A stretch of DNA of 64,000 nt from positions 5,661 to 69,660 of the forward strand of contig NZ_JBHTKJ010000024.1 in NCBI RefSeq assembly GCF_042675965.1, written 5' to 3'. This DNA is from Virgibacillus_R byunsanensis (GTDB lineage Bacteria > Bacillota > Bacilli > Bacillales > Amphibacillaceae). The notes beneath the pieces are model-generated. The model saw nothing but the letters and a program-made list of their open reading frames with translations. It did no database searches and had not been told where the DNA came from. Positions within the stretch are counted from its first letter, which is position 1, and every line of letters begins with the position of its first letter. The translations under genes and the position numbers were made by a program. Shown here piece after piece: positions 33,948 through 44,059 of this stretch.

Positions 33948-36900
33948 ATCAAATTAACAAAGTTTTAGTCGCAAATCGTGGTGAAATAGCAATTCGGGTT
34001 TTTCGTGCTTGCACCGAACTCAACATACGAACTGTTGCAATATATTCGAAGGAAGATACAGGATCATACCATAGGTACAAAGCAGATGAGTCCTATTTAA
34101 TTGGAGAAGGAAAAAAACCGATTGATGCTTATTTGGATATTGAGGGTATTATTGAGCTTGCCAAAAGTGTTGATGTCGATGCTATTCACCCAGGTTATGG
34201 TTTCTTATCAGAGAATATTCACTTCGCTAAGCGTTGCGAGGAAGAAGGAATCCAGTTCATTGGGCCTACAAGTGAACATTTAAATATGTTTGGCGATAAG
34301 GTTAAGGCAAGGACACAAGCTATTCATGCCGGACTGCCAGTAATTCCAGGTACGGATGGGCCAGTATCTTCTTTAAAAGAGGTAGAAGCATTCGGAGAAA
34401 AACATGGGTATCCAATTATCATCAAAGCATCACTTGGTGGGGGTGGCCGTGGTATGCGGATTGTTCGAGCAAATAGTGGTCTTTCTGAAGCGTATGACCG
34501 TGCAAGATCAGAGGCTAGAGCAGCTTTTGGTAGTGATGAAGTGTACGTTGAAAAGCTGATTGAAAATCCTAAACATATTGAAGTGCAAATTATGGGTGAT
34601 ATACATGGGAATTTGGTTCATTTATATGAAAGAGATTGTTCCGTTCAAAGGAGACATCAAAAAGTAGTTGAAATAGCCCCAAGTGTCTCACTGTCTGAGA
34701 GTTTAAGAGAAGAAATATGTCATGCAGCTGTTGATTTAATGAAAAATGTAAATTATGTCAACGCAGGAACAGTCGAATTCCTGGTCACGGATGAGGATTA
34801 TTTCTTTATTGAAGTAAATCCACGCGTACAGGTTGAACACACCATAACAGAAATGATAACTGGTATTGATATTGTTCAAACACAACTAAAAGTAGCAGAC
34901 GGACAAGACATTCATTCGTCTTCTATTGGCATACCAACTCAAGATAAAGTTGTAACAAATGGCTTTGCTATTCAATCTCGAGTAACTACGGAGGATCCTC
35001 TTAATAATTTTATGCCGGATACCGGGAAAATCATGGCATATCGTACAGGGGGCGGATTTGGTGTTAGACTCGATGCTGGGAATGGATTTCAAGGCGCGGT
35101 TATCTCGCCTCACTATGATTCCTTATTAGTAAAAGTGTCAACCTGGGCATTAACGTTTAATCAGGCAGCACTAAAGATGGTTCGTAATTTAAAAGAGTTT
35201 AGAATCCGGGGTATAAAAACAAATATCCCGTTTTTAGAAAACGTTATCCTGCACGAAAAATTTCTATCCGGGCAATATAGTACAACGTTTATTGATCAAT
35301 CTCCGGAATTATTCGTCTTTCCAAAACGTAAAGACCGTGGTACAAAAATGCTTACTTATATTGGACATACTACTGTGAATGGTTTTGAGGGGTTAACTAA
35401 AAAGAAAAAACCAGTGTTCAGTCCCCCGGCTGTTCCAAAAGTTGGGTTACGAGAAGAAATCTCCGCTGGAACGAAACAGATTTTAGATGAACGTGGCCCA
35501 GAAGGTTTAGCTAATTGGCTTAAAGAACAAAATAATGTCATGCTAACGGACACAACTTTTCGTGATGCACATCAATCATTGTTAGCGACACGTGTAAGAA
35601 CAAAGGATTTATTGCAAATAGCTGAGCCAACTGCACGCATGCTCCCTGAGTTATTTTCTGTGGAAATGTGGGGCGGTGCTACATTTGATGTTGCTTACAG
35701 GTTTTTAAAAGAAGACCCGTGGGATCGATTATTGAAAATGAGAGAGAAAATGCCTAACGTGTTAATGCAAATGTTATTACGTGCAAGTAATGCAGTTGGG
35801 TACAAAAATTATCCCGATAATCTAATCAATGAATTTGTAGAGAAAAGCGCAGCAGCTGGAATAGACGTGTTCCGTATATTTGATAGCCTGAACTGGGTAG
35901 AAGGTATGAAACCAGCTATTCAAGCAGTCCGAGAAAACAATAAGATTGCAGAGGCATCGATGTGTTATACAGGTGATATCCTAGATGCTGGTCGCTCTAA
36001 ATATGATTTAGCATATTATCAAAATTTAGCAAAAGAACTTGAGAATTCCGGTGCACATATTTTAGGGATAAAAGATATGGCAGGCTTACTAAAGCCTGAA
36101 GCTGCATATCAATTAATTTCTACCTTAAAGGAAACCATAGATATTCCTATTCATTTGCACACACATGATACAAGCGGGAATGGAATACACATGTATGCCC
36201 GTGCAATTGATGCAGGGGTAGACGCCGTTGATGTTGCAAATGGGCCGATGGCTGGTTTGACATCACAACCAAGTGCCCAAACGTTATATCATGCATTAGA
36301 AGGTACGAGTCGTCAGCCTAAGATAAATATAGATTCCTTTGAAAAACTTTCGCATTATTGGGAAGGAATTCGAGAATATTATCAGGATTTTGAAAGTGGA
36401 ATGAAATCGCCACATACAGAAATATATTTTCATGAAATGCCTGGTGGACAATATAGTAATTTAAAACAACAAGCTAAAGCGGTTGGACTTGGAGAACGTT
36501 GGAACGAGGTGCAAACTATGTTCCGACAGGTCAATGATATGTTTGGTGATGTTGTGAAGGTCACACCTTCATCTAAAGTTGTAGGGGATATGACTCTGTT
36601 CATGGTTCAAAACAATTTAACCGAAGATGACATTTATGAACGCGGAGAATCTATTGATTTTCCAGACTCTGTTATTGAATTTGCTCAAGGATACATCGGA
36701 CAGCCTTACCAAGGGTTCCCTCAAGAATTGCAACGTATCATTCTAAAGGGGAAAAAACCTATTAAAGTAAGGCCTGGTGAATTACTTGATCCAATTGATT
36801 TCCATCAATTGAAACAATCTCTTTTCAAATCACTTGATCGCCAAGTAACCAGTTTTGATATGATTTCATACGCACTATATCCAAAGGTATATATGGATTA

Positions 36901-37378
36901 TCAAAAGGTCTATGAGAAATATGGAAATATTTCCGTTCTAGATACACCGACTTTTTTCTATGGAATGAAACTAGGCGAGGAAATTGAAGTGGAAATTGAA
37001 CAAGGAAAAACATTGATCGTTAAATTAGTGTCTATTTCAGAACCTCAATCAGACGGAACGCGTGTCGTTTATTTTGAATTAAATGGTCAATCACGTGAGG
37101 TTGTTGTTAAGGATGAGAATGTAAAATCACAGCTTATAACAAAACCTAAAATTGACCCGAACAATGAAAAACAGATCGGCGCAACAATGCCGGGAACAGT
37201 TATTAAAGTTATTTGTGAAAAAGGGGAAAAGGTAAATAAGGGTGATTATTTATTAATCACAGAGGCGATGAAGATGGAAACAACAGTTCAGGCTCCATAT
37301 TCTGGTGTAATTAAAGAAATATACGTCAAAAATAATGAGGCAATAGCTGTTAACGATTTACTGATTGAATTTGAGTAG
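33935..37378 (+). CDS. pycA: Pyruvate carboxylase
   Basis: Biotin enzyme of 1147 aa that makes oxaloacetate from pyruvate and bicarbonate and so feeds the TCA cycle and aspartate family. The N-terminal biotin carboxylase carries the ATP-grasp loop SLGGGGRGMR. The carboxyltransferase carries DTTFRDAHQSLLATR, the carbamylated Lys of ILGIKDMAG and the metal ligands of LHTHDTSGNG. The C-terminal biotinyl domain has EAMKMET with biotinylated Lys1113. AGGAGG lies inside the end of ftsW. Acetyl-CoA from the pdh operon is the usual activator of the enzyme. Confidence 0.97.
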   Translation: MAELNQINKVLVANRGEIAIRVFRACTELNIRTVAIYSKEDTGSYHRYKADESYLIGEGKKPIDAYLDIEGIIELAKSVDVDAIHPGYGFLSENIHFAKRCEEEGIQFIGPTSEHLNMFGDKVKARTQAIHAGLPVIPGTDGPVSSLKEVEAFGEKHGYPIIIKASLGGGGRGMRIVRANSGLSEAYDRARSEARAAFGSDEVYVEKLIENPKHIEVQIMGDIHGNLVHLYERDCSVQRRHQKVVEIAPSVSLSESLREEICHAAVDLMKNVNYVNAGTVEFLVTDEDYFFIEVNPRVQVEHTITEMITGIDIVQTQLKVADGQDIHSSSIGIPTQDKVVTNGFAIQSRVTTEDPLNNFMPDTGKIMAYRTGGGFGVRLDAGNGFQGAVISPHYDSLLVKVSTWALTFNQAALKMVRNLKEFRIRGIKTNIPFLENVILHEKFLSGQYSTTFIDQSPELFVFPKRKDRGTKMLTYIGHTTVNGFEGLTKKKKPVFSPPAVPKVGLREEISAGTKQILDERGPEGLANWLKEQNNVMLTDTTFRDAHQSLLATRVRTKDLLQIAEPTARMLPELFSVEMWGGATFDVAYRFLKEDPWDRLLKMREKMPNVLMQMLLRASNAVGYKNYPDNLINEFVEKSAAAGIDVFRIFDSLNWVEGMKPAIQAVRENNKIAEASMCYTGDILDAGRSKYDLAYYQNLAKELENSGAHILGIKDMAGLLKPEAAYQLISTLKETIDIPIHLHTHDTSGNGIHMYARAIDAGVDAVDVANGPMAGLTSQPSAQTLYHALEGTSRQPKINIDSFEKLSHYWEGIREYYQDFESGMKSPHTEIYFHEMPGGQYSNLKQQAKAVGLGERWNEVQTMFRQVNDMFGDVVKVTPSSKVVGDMTLFMVQNNLTEDDIYERGESIDFPDSVIEFAQGYIGQPYQGFPQELQRIILKGKKPIKVRPGELLDPIDFHQLKQSLFKSLDRQVTSFDMISYALYPKVYMDYQKVYEKYGNISVLDTPTFFYGMKLGEEIEVEIEQGKTLIVKLVSISEPQSDGTRVVYFELNGQSREVVVKDENVKSQLITKPKIDPNNEKQIGATMPGTVIKVICEKGEKVNKGDYLLITEAMKMETTVQAPYSGVIKEIYVKNNEAIAVNDLLIEFE

Positions 37379-37384
37379 TAAATG

Positions 37385-37426
37385 AAAAGGTAGAAGAAAT
37401 CAATTGATTTCTTCTACCTTTTTTTA
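37385..37426 (+). terminator. Intrinsic terminator after pycA
   Basis: AAAGGTAGAAGAAATCAA and its complement form an 18-bp perfect palindrome, then seven T. Confidence 0.92.
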
Positions 37427-37427
37427 G

Positions 37428-37595
37428 GCTTTAGGAAATTATAAATTTGGAGTCTGTGGGTCATTTATTGACTGTGTAAGCCACGTCCAGCTCCGACGTA
37501 CATGACAAGGAAGGCTTCGACAGCGAAACATCGCACGAAGAAAAAGCGAACTTCTTTTTCAAGAACGTGGCGAACTTAGTCTGTAAGGGCGCTTC
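37428..37595 (+). repeat. Family C intergenic repeat, copy 5
   Basis: Starts GCTTTAGGAAATTATAAATT directly after the pycA terminator. It contains TCATTTATTGACTGTGTAAG and CCACGTCCAGCTCC, then GACAAGGAAGGCTTCGACAG and CATCGCACGAAGAAAAAGC. Ends AAGGGCGCTTCTTT. It fills the whole pycA-ctaA spacer. Confidence 0.7.
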
Positions 37596-37596
37596 T

Positions 37597-38553
37597 TTAA
37601 TCTATAGAGGTCACGGTGGATTCGTCCTGATAACTTAATTCTTTTTCATACTTGGCACTTCTGGATGATAACAATATAAAGTAGCTAATCATCCCAAAAT
37701 AACAAGTAATAACCAATGCATGGAGTAATGCAATTCCAAGATTTAACCTTGTAAATATAATCATAGCACCAAAAAAGACTTGAAGACTTATTAGTACTAA
37801 TGTAGCGCTCCATCCCCAATACATGATCCGATTTGTTCGATAGTTTCTGATTACTTTGATGAAAAAGATAATCGTCCAAATAAATAGAAGTCCAGCAAAT
37901 AACCTGTGCCCCATTTGAATCCATTGTACAAAATTGAAATTACCAAACGCTAAAGGTGAACTGTTTGTACAAAATGGCCAGTCACTACAGACTAAATTCG
38001 CATTGGTATGGCGAACCAGTGCACCCGTATATACGACGAATAACGTGTAAGCTGCCAATAAGTATATCTCAATGCGGTGTCTCTTTTGTACAATCAGCGA
38101 TTTTGTATCAAATTTCTTATCAATTTCAAATATTAAAAGCATTAATAGAAAAATGGCTGCGAATGATATGAGAGAGATTCCAAAATGTGCGGCCAGCACA
38201 AAGTCAGATTGTCCCCACATTACTGCTGCTGCACCAATTAATGCTTGCAAGACTAAAAAAAATAGGGATAAAAAAGCTAAAAATTTCACTTCACGAATAT
38301 GTCCAATAAACTTCCAGGAAAGTATAGACAATGTTAGAACTACTACCCCAACAGTTCCTGAAACTAATCTATGACTTAGCTCTATAATAAGTTCAGGTGT
38401 TATATTAGATGGTAAGAATTCTCCATCACATAATGGCCAGCTTGCTCCACAGCCAGCACCAGATTCCGTTTTTGTTACCAGTGCACCACCTATAAGAATA
38501 AAAATCATTCCTATTGTAGCGACAACTGATAGTGATTTTAATGTTTTGATCAT
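37597..38553 (-). CDS. ctaA: Heme A synthase CtaA
   Basis: Eight-helix membrane monooxygenase of 318 aa that oxidises the C8 methyl of heme O to the formyl group of heme A. The first loop has the conserved Glu and cysteine pair, TKTESGAGCGASWPLC. Heme-ligand histidines are in ELSHRLVSG, AAHFGISL, MGHRLFAG and LHALVITC. GCGAGG precedes the ATG. It is divergent from ctaB, which makes its substrate, as in B. subtilis. Confidence 0.94.
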   Translation of the reverse strand: MIKTLKSLSVVATIGMIFILIGGALVTKTESGAGCGASWPLCDGEFLPSNITPELIIELSHRLVSGTVGVVVLTLSILSWKFIGHIREVKFLAFLSLFFLVLQALIGAAAVMWGQSDFVLAAHFGISLISFAAIFLLMLLIFEIDKKFDTKSLIVQKRHRIEIYLLAAYTLFVVYTGALVRHTNANLVCSDWPFCTNSSPLAFGNFNFVQWIQMGHRLFAGLLFIWTIIFFIKVIRNYRTNRIMYWGWSATLVLISLQVFFGAMIIFTRLNLGIALLHALVITCYFGMISYFILLSSRSAKYEKELSYQDESTVTSID

Positions 38554-39046
38554 GAATTAAGCCTCGCTTTATGTCTTATGTCAGTTACGCTATCTATATC
38601 ATAATCCTTGCATATAGATTAAATCAATATAATTATGCACATGTCATAAAAACGACAATACATATCTTATCACTATTTATCACTATTTTCACTATAGAAA
38701 AATAAAAAACTCTTGCATTGTTGACGGTTATTTGCTAGAAATAGTGTAGGGGATATTTGCTTAGCTACACTACTGTGCCCATTTTGTGGGCAAACTACAT
38801 ATGCAATATTAGAATGGATGAAGGCTTCTAAGCCTTTCATTTTATTTTAGGCGTAAATTTCACAATTCTGTCACATTTAACGCTCTGAAAGCTAGTACAA
38901 TAAAGCTATGTGGTTAAATAGAATGTAAAAGCATTCCATGATACAATTATTTTGATAGACAGGATACTTTTGGGAATACTTGATATTATGGGTAATGCTC
39001 GATATTGTGTTTCTATTGTTGGGATGTTAAAGGGGGGATAAATGTG
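38554..39046. other. Divergent ctaA/ctaB control region
   Basis: 493 bp without a gene. It holds two small hairpins, GCCCA-TTTTG-TGGGC (about 38778) and AAGGCTT-CT-AAGCCTT (about 38820, followed by T-rich text), and TTGACG near 38722. It also has the inverted repeat GAATG-TAAAAG-CATTC (38921-38936), vaguely like a CcpA cre site but with two or three mismatches. CcpA control of ctaB-F and ResD control of ctaA are known in B. subtilis. No site here is convincing. Confidence 0.45.
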
Positions 39047-39985
39047 ATGGATAAGGTTGAAAGCAATCCACAGCTAGTGGGTAAAACGGTTATTACGAAT
39101 GAAAAAGACACTACATTATTTGCGGATTTAAAAGCGCTGATTAAAGTAGGGATCGTTAATTCAAATTTGATAACAACTTTTGCCGGCTTTTGGTTGGCTT
39201 TGTATTTTACAAACATGTCATTTGCAGCAAATTGGGGAGTATTTATCTTGACAATGGCAGGAAGTGCTCTAGTTATCTCAGGAGGATGTATCCTTAATAA
39301 CTGGTATGATGTAGATATTGATCCGGTAATGAAAAGGACTAAAAACAGACCTACTGTTACAGGTAATATTTCACTAAATATGGCATTATTTTTGGGGATT
39401 GCTACAACTACTGCTGGTCTAATTCTATTATTGCTTACCACTAAAGAGGCAGCCATTATTGGGTTCCTCGGTTGGTTCACTTATGTTGTTTTATATACAA
39501 TGTGGTCGAAACGAAGATATACACTTAATACTGCTATAGGAAGTCTTTCAGGGGCAGTCCCCCCTTTAATAGGATGGGCAGCTATTGATCCAAATCTCCA
39601 TATAGTAGCTATTGTCCTGTTTCTTATTATGTTTATTTGGCAAACCCCTCATTTCTTAGCGTTGGCTATGAAAAAATGTAAGGATTATAAAGCAGCAGGG
39701 ATACCAATGTTGCCAGTTGTTCATGGTTTTGAATTTACAAAACGGCAAATAGTTGTATATATTGCATGCTTGTTACCTCTGCCTTTTTTCTTATCTCCTT
39801 TAGGAACTACATTTTTAGTAATTGCTACTCTATTAAATGTAGGTTGGTTAGTAATGGGAATAAGTGGCTTTTTCATGAAAGATGATTTGAAATGGGCAAA
39901 TATGATTTTTATTTACTCGTTAAATTATTTAACAATCTTGTTCTTAATGATGGTAGTAGTAACACTGGATTTCCCCTTTATTTAA
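39047..39985 (+). CDS. ctaB: Protoheme IX farnesyltransferase (heme O synthase) CtaB
   Basis: UbiA-family prenyltransferase of 312 aa converting heme B to heme O. The prenyl-diphosphate site is NNWYDVDIDPVMKRTKNRP. About seven to nine helices are visible. The start is the ATG at 39047 after GGGGGGA; the GTG immediately before it is an alternative. First gene of the ctaBCDEF run. Confidence 0.94.
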   Translation: MDKVESNPQLVGKTVITNEKDTTLFADLKALIKVGIVNSNLITTFAGFWLALYFTNMSFAANWGVFILTMAGSALVISGGCILNNWYDVDIDPVMKRTKNRPTVTGNISLNMALFLGIATTTAGLILLLLTTKEAAIIGFLGWFTYVVLYTMWSKRRYTLNTAIGSLSGAVPPLIGWAAIDPNLHIVAIVLFLIMFIWQTPHFLALAMKKCKDYKAAGIPMLPVVHGFEFTKRQIVVYIACLLPLPFFLSPLGTTFLVIATLLNVGWLVMGISGFFMKDDLKWANMIFIYSLNYLTILFLMMVVVTLDFPFI

Positions 39986-40094
39986 AATTAGTTTTTTAGT
40001 ATCTAGTTAGAATTACTTAATCATCAAGGTTTCATATGTACTTTTCGTATGGAAATGATAAAGAAGTAAAAAAGAGAAAGAGAGGTATTAATAC

Positions 40095-41147
40095 ATGATA
40101 GGTTGGATGGGAAAATTTCGAGCTCTGTTTCTGTTAAGTTTAGTAGCACTTGTTCTATCAGGTTGTGGAAAGGAGAACTTAACAGCTCTTGTACCTAAAG
40201 GTTATGGTGCTGAATCCTCCATGGACTTGATTATTCTTACAACTGTAGTTATGTTATTTGTATTTTTAATCGTTATGCTTGTTTATGTAATTGTTTTAGT
40301 ACGTTTTCGGAAGAAAAAGGGTCAAGAGGATTTCATTCCGAAACAAGTGGAAGGAAACAAAACGCTTGAAACTATTTGGACAATTATTCCTATATTGTTA
40401 TTATTAGTAATTGCTGTTCCAACAGTGGCTGCTACATTTGATTTGGCAGATCAAAACGGTTCAAGTGAAGGCATAAACATACAAGTAACCGGTAATCAAT
40501 ATTGGTGGCATTTTAACTACATGGGTGAAGAAATACAAACTAGTCAGGACTTATACATTCCTGAAGGAGAAAGAGTATACTTAAACATGTTATCCTCCGA
40601 TGTTATCCATTCATTTTGGGTACCTAGTATTTCAGGGAAAATGGATGTTAACCCTGAAAACGAAAATAGAATGTACATCGAAGCGTACGAAGAAGGCGTA
40701 TATTGGGGTAAATGTGCTGAACTTTGTGGACCTTCTCATTCCTTGATGGACTTTAAAGTAGTTGTTGTAAGTCCTGAAGAATATGATCAATGGATAGAAG
40801 ATATGCAGAATGTTGACCCTGAAGAAGAACCACTAGATGCGGTTGCACAAGAGGGTAAAGCACTCTTTGAAGAAAATAGTTGTATGGGTTGTCATGCGAT
40901 AGGCTCATCACCAGCTCAAGTTGGTCCAAATTTAACTAACTTTGGAGATCGTTCAACTGTTGCAGGTATTTTAGAACCTACAAAAGATAATTTGACCACC
41001 TGGATTATGGATCCGGAATCAATCAAACCCGGAAATAAAATGACCGGTAATTATCCTGACCTTACTGAAGAGGAAGCAGATAAAATTGCAGAGTACCTAA
41101 TGCAATTGCAACCATCTGAAGTAACACCAGATAGTGCAGGAAATTAA
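40095..41147 (+). CDS. ctaC: Cytochrome caa3 oxidase subunit II with cytochrome c domain
   Basis: 350-aa subunit that receives electrons and passes them via CuA to subunit I. Signal peptide with lipobox LSGC (Cys24), then two helices, then the CuA domain with the ligand set CAELCGPSHSLM and the upstream His in VIHSFW. The C-terminal fused cytochrome c has Cys263-Met-Gly-Cys266-His267 and a later Met ligand (GNKMTGNYP). The fusion marks this as the caa3 type and explains the absence of a separate cytochrome c gene. The ribosome site is modest (AGAGG). Confidence 0.95.
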   Translation: MIGWMGKFRALFLLSLVALVLSGCGKENLTALVPKGYGAESSMDLIILTTVVMLFVFLIVMLVYVIVLVRFRKKKGQEDFIPKQVEGNKTLETIWTIIPILLLLVIAVPTVAATFDLADQNGSSEGINIQVTGNQYWWHFNYMGEEIQTSQDLYIPEGERVYLNMLSSDVIHSFWVPSISGKMDVNPENENRMYIEAYEEGVYWGKCAELCGPSHSLMDFKVVVVSPEEYDQWIEDMQNVDPEEEPLDAVAQEGKALFEENSCMGCHAIGSSPAQVGPNLTNFGDRSTVAGILEPTKDNLTTWIMDPESIKPGNKMTGNYPDLTEEEADKIAEYLMQLQPSEVTPDSAGN

Positions 41148-41200
41148 TACACATAAAAAAATATTTTAAGGGATGTAAGACGTAAAGGGAGGTTACAGTA

Positions 41201-43054
41201 GTGAGTAAAGCAGCTACTCAGAAAAGAGGATTCGGCGCTGTATTATGGGATTATTTAACCACTGTTGATCATAAAAAAATCGGTCATTTGTATTTATTTG
41301 GCGGTGGCTTTTTCTTCATACTTGGTGGATTAGAAGCAATGATAATCCGAATTCAGCTAATCAAACCAAACAATGATTTTGTAAGTGCTGGTTTGTATAA
41401 TGAAATGATTACAATGCACGGTACTACCATGATATTCCTGGCAGCCATGCCGATATTATTAGGGTTAATGAACGCAGTTATGCCATTACAGATAGGTGCA
41501 AGAGATGTTGCCTTTCCGTTTTTGAATTCGTTAGGCTTCTGGCTATTTCTGTTTGGTGGTATATTGCTGAACTGTAGTTGGTTTTTAGGTGGTGCTCCAG
41601 ATGCTGGTTGGACAGCATATGCACCGTTATCGACGACTACACCTACTCATGGTGTTGACTTTTATATCATGGGACTACAATTATCAGGTGCGGGTACATT
41701 AATAGGTGGAATTAACTTCCTCGTTACGATTGTTAATATGCGTGCTCCTGGTATGACATACATGCGAATGCCATTATTCACCTGGACAACATTTATAGCA
41801 AGTTCACTGATTTTATTTGCCTTTCCGGCATTAACAGTTGGCTTATTCCTATTAATGTTTGACCGTATGTTCGGTGCTGCTTTCTTTGATGTAGCTTTAG
41901 GTGGTAATTCCATTATTTGGGAGCATATATTCTGGATATTTGGACATCCGGAGGTATACATTTTAATTTTACCTGCGTTTGGTTTATTCAGTGATATATT
42001 CTCTACATTTTCTAAGAAACGATTATTTGGATATACGGCAATGGTATTCGCAACAGTGTTAATTGCATTTTTAGGATTTATGGTTTGGGCCCACCACATG
42101 TTTACAGTTGGCCTAGGCCCAGTAGCGAACTCTATATTTGCAATTGCAACAATGGCAATAGCTGTTCCAACTGGTATTAAAATATTCAACTGGCTCGGTA
42201 CGATGTGGGGCGGAAGTATTACAATCAATTCAGCAATGTTATGGGCATTAGCATTTATACCATCCTTTACTGTCGGTGGTATGACTGGGGTTATGGTAGC
42301 TTCAGCAGTTGCTGACTATCAGTACCATGATACCTATTTCGTTGTTGCACACTTCCACTATGTAATTGTTGGTGGAACCTTATTTGGTATACTAGCAGGT
42401 CTTCATTACTGGTGGCCGAAAATGTTTGGTAAGATCCTTCATGAAGGTATGGGTAAACTTGCATTTTGGACATTTTTCATTGGATTCCATTTAACATTCT
42501 TTATTCAGCACTTCCTAGGATTAATGGGTATGCCACGTCGTTACTGGGTGTACCTAGAAGACCAAGGATTAGATTTCGGTAACCTTGTTAGTACGATAGG
42601 CGCATTCTTTATGGCGTTTGGGGTTATAGTATTTTTGATTAACGTTATTTACACAACCGTTAAAGGAGAAAAAGCTGCTGATGATCCATGGGATGGCCGT
42701 ACGCTTGAGTGGGCAACATCATCACCACCTGCTTTTTATAACTTTAAACAAACACCACTTGTACGTGGCTTAGATCCTTTATGGATTGAAAAGACAGATG
42801 GAAATGGTAAAATGACACCTGCAGAACCATTAGGTGATATTCATATGCCTAATAATTCATTTGTACCGTTTGTAATGTCTCTAGGATTCTTTATTGCAGG
42901 GTTTGGTTTTATTTATCAAACCGATCATAAAGCATGGTTAATCGTACTGTTTGCTGGAATGGCAATTGGGCTTGGATCCATGTTATACAGATCACTAAAA
43001 GATGATCATGGATATCATATTACAAAAGAAGAACTTGAAAGGGAGGCTGACTAA
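41201..43054 (+). CDS. ctaD: Cytochrome caa3 oxidase subunit I
   Basis: Catalytic heme-copper oxidase subunit of 617 aa with 12 core helices and extra C-terminal helices. Heme ligands are in EMITMHGTTMI and the His pair of VVAHFHYVIVGG; the CuB/Tyr element is HPEVYILILPAFG. The Glu and Pro around WIFGHPEVY place it in the A-type family. GTG start with GGGAGG upstream; ctaE begins one base after its stop. Confidence 0.96.
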   Translation: MSKAATQKRGFGAVLWDYLTTVDHKKIGHLYLFGGGFFFILGGLEAMIIRIQLIKPNNDFVSAGLYNEMITMHGTTMIFLAAMPILLGLMNAVMPLQIGARDVAFPFLNSLGFWLFLFGGILLNCSWFLGGAPDAGWTAYAPLSTTTPTHGVDFYIMGLQLSGAGTLIGGINFLVTIVNMRAPGMTYMRMPLFTWTTFIASSLILFAFPALTVGLFLLMFDRMFGAAFFDVALGGNSIIWEHIFWIFGHPEVYILILPAFGLFSDIFSTFSKKRLFGYTAMVFATVLIAFLGFMVWAHHMFTVGLGPVANSIFAIATMAIAVPTGIKIFNWLGTMWGGSITINSAMLWALAFIPSFTVGGMTGVMVASAVADYQYHDTYFVVAHFHYVIVGGTLFGILAGLHYWWPKMFGKILHEGMGKLAFWTFFIGFHLTFFIQHFLGLMGMPRRYWVYLEDQGLDFGNLVSTIGAFFMAFGVIVFLINVIYTTVKGEKAADDPWDGRTLEWATSSPPAFYNFKQTPLVRGLDPLWIEKTDGNGKMTPAEPLGDIHMPNNSFVPFVMSLGFFIAGFGFIYQTDHKAWLIVLFAGMAIGLGSMLYRSLKDDHGYHITKEELEREAD

Positions 43055-43055
43055 C

Positions 43056-43679
43056 ATGAGTCACGATCATTCCTTAAACCCTGAAACAATGCCAAATGAA
43101 CCAGAAAAAGCCACCCTCGAAGGAAAAAACAAATTTACTGGATTATGGTTCTTTCTAGGCGGGGAAACGGTTCTATTTGCTACTTTATTCGGAACCTATT
43201 TAGCTTTGAGAAATTCAACAGCTGGGGGACCGTCATCAGAAGAAATCTTTGGTCTAGAACTTGTGTTTATTATGACCATATTATTACTAACAAGTTCATT
43301 AACAAGTGTTTATGCTATGTACCATATGAAGAATAATAACTACAAGAAAATGCAATTATGGTTAATAATCACAGGTTTACTTGGACTTGGATTCCTATCA
43401 TGTGAAATATATGAGTTTGTACACTATATTACACATTATGAATTTACTTTCCGTTCATCGGCATTTGGGTCAGCCTTCTATACATTGGTAGGATTCCATG
43501 GAGGTCACGTATTATTTGGACTGTCATGGCTAGCGGCCTTGTTGATTCGTAATGGAAAACGAGGATTAAACTTATACAACGCACCTAAATTTTATGTATT
43601 CAGTCTCTATTGGCACTTTATTGATGTCGTATGGGTATTTATCTTTACTGTTGTATATTTAATGGGAAAGGTGGGTTAA
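43056..43679 (+). CDS. ctaE: Cytochrome caa3 oxidase subunit III
   Basis: 207-aa membrane subunit with five helices, the short bacterial form of subunit III. Landmarks are GLWFFLGGETVLFATLFGTY, FHGGHVLFGLSWL and YWHFIDVVWVFIF. The start is the ATG at 43056, behind GGGAGG inside the end of ctaD; the frame is open further upstream, but that part overlaps ctaD. Confidence 0.95.
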   Translation: MSHDHSLNPETMPNEPEKATLEGKNKFTGLWFFLGGETVLFATLFGTYLALRNSTAGGPSSEEIFGLELVFIMTILLLTSSLTSVYAMYHMKNNNYKKMQLWLIITGLLGLGFLSCEIYEFVHYITHYEFTFRSSAFGSAFYTLVGFHGGHVLFGLSWLAALLIRNGKRGLNLYNAPKFYVFSLYWHFIDVVWVFIFTVVYLMGKVG

Positions 43680-43682
43680 ATA

Positions 43683-44003
43683 ATGGAAAACACCAATTCC
43701 GATAACGTAAATCCGTACCAGAAACAGAAAAATAAGGAAGAAATGAAAAAACAATTAATTACCTTTGCAGCTATGATTGTGTTTACTCTTATTGCTTTTT
43801 CAATCGTTGCTACAGAGTTAATGCCTAGTATGTTTGTTGTACCCATATTGCTAATATTAGCAGTGATTCAGGTTGGGTTTCAGTTTTATTACTTCATGCA
43901 TTTGAAGGATAAAGGGCATGATATGGTGGCTGTCATGATTTTCGGTGGAGTATTTGCTGCAATGCTAACTTTAGCTGGATTAGTGGCTATTACGTGGTGG
44001 TAA
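43683..44003 (+). CDS. ctaF: Cytochrome caa3 oxidase subunit IV
   Basis: 106-aa three-helix protein, the subunit IV of caa3 oxidase (COX4_pro type). KQLITFAAMIVFTLIAFSIV, the middle helix and QFYYFMHLKDKGH are typical. Last structural gene of the operon; the terminator at 44026 follows. Confidence 0.93.
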   Translation: MENTNSDNVNPYQKQKNKEEMKKQLITFAAMIVFTLIAFSIVATELMPSMFVVPILLILAVIQVGFQFYYFMHLKDKGHDMVAVMIFGGVFAAMLTLAGLVAITWW

Positions 44004-44025
44004 TTAATTCAAGCAAATAATTGAA

Positions 44026-44056
44026 ATGATCGGGAGTATTTTCCCGATCATTTTTT
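44026..44056 (+). terminator. Intrinsic terminator of the ctaB-F operon
   Basis: A 10-bp perfect stem ATGATCGGGA/TCCCGATCAT, loop GTATTT, followed by six T. Copy B5 starts four bases later. Confidence 0.9.
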
Positions 44057-44059
44057 CTT

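Noticed and set aside
38921..38936. GAATGTAAAAGCATTC as a CcpA cre site ahead of ctaB
   Set aside because: Two or three mismatches to the cre consensus at conserved positions; mentioned only as a weak possibility within the spacer note.
41662..42228. 188-codon minus-strand frame within ctaD
   Set aside because: Shadow of the cytochrome oxidase subunit I gene, which has full-length homology on the plus strand.
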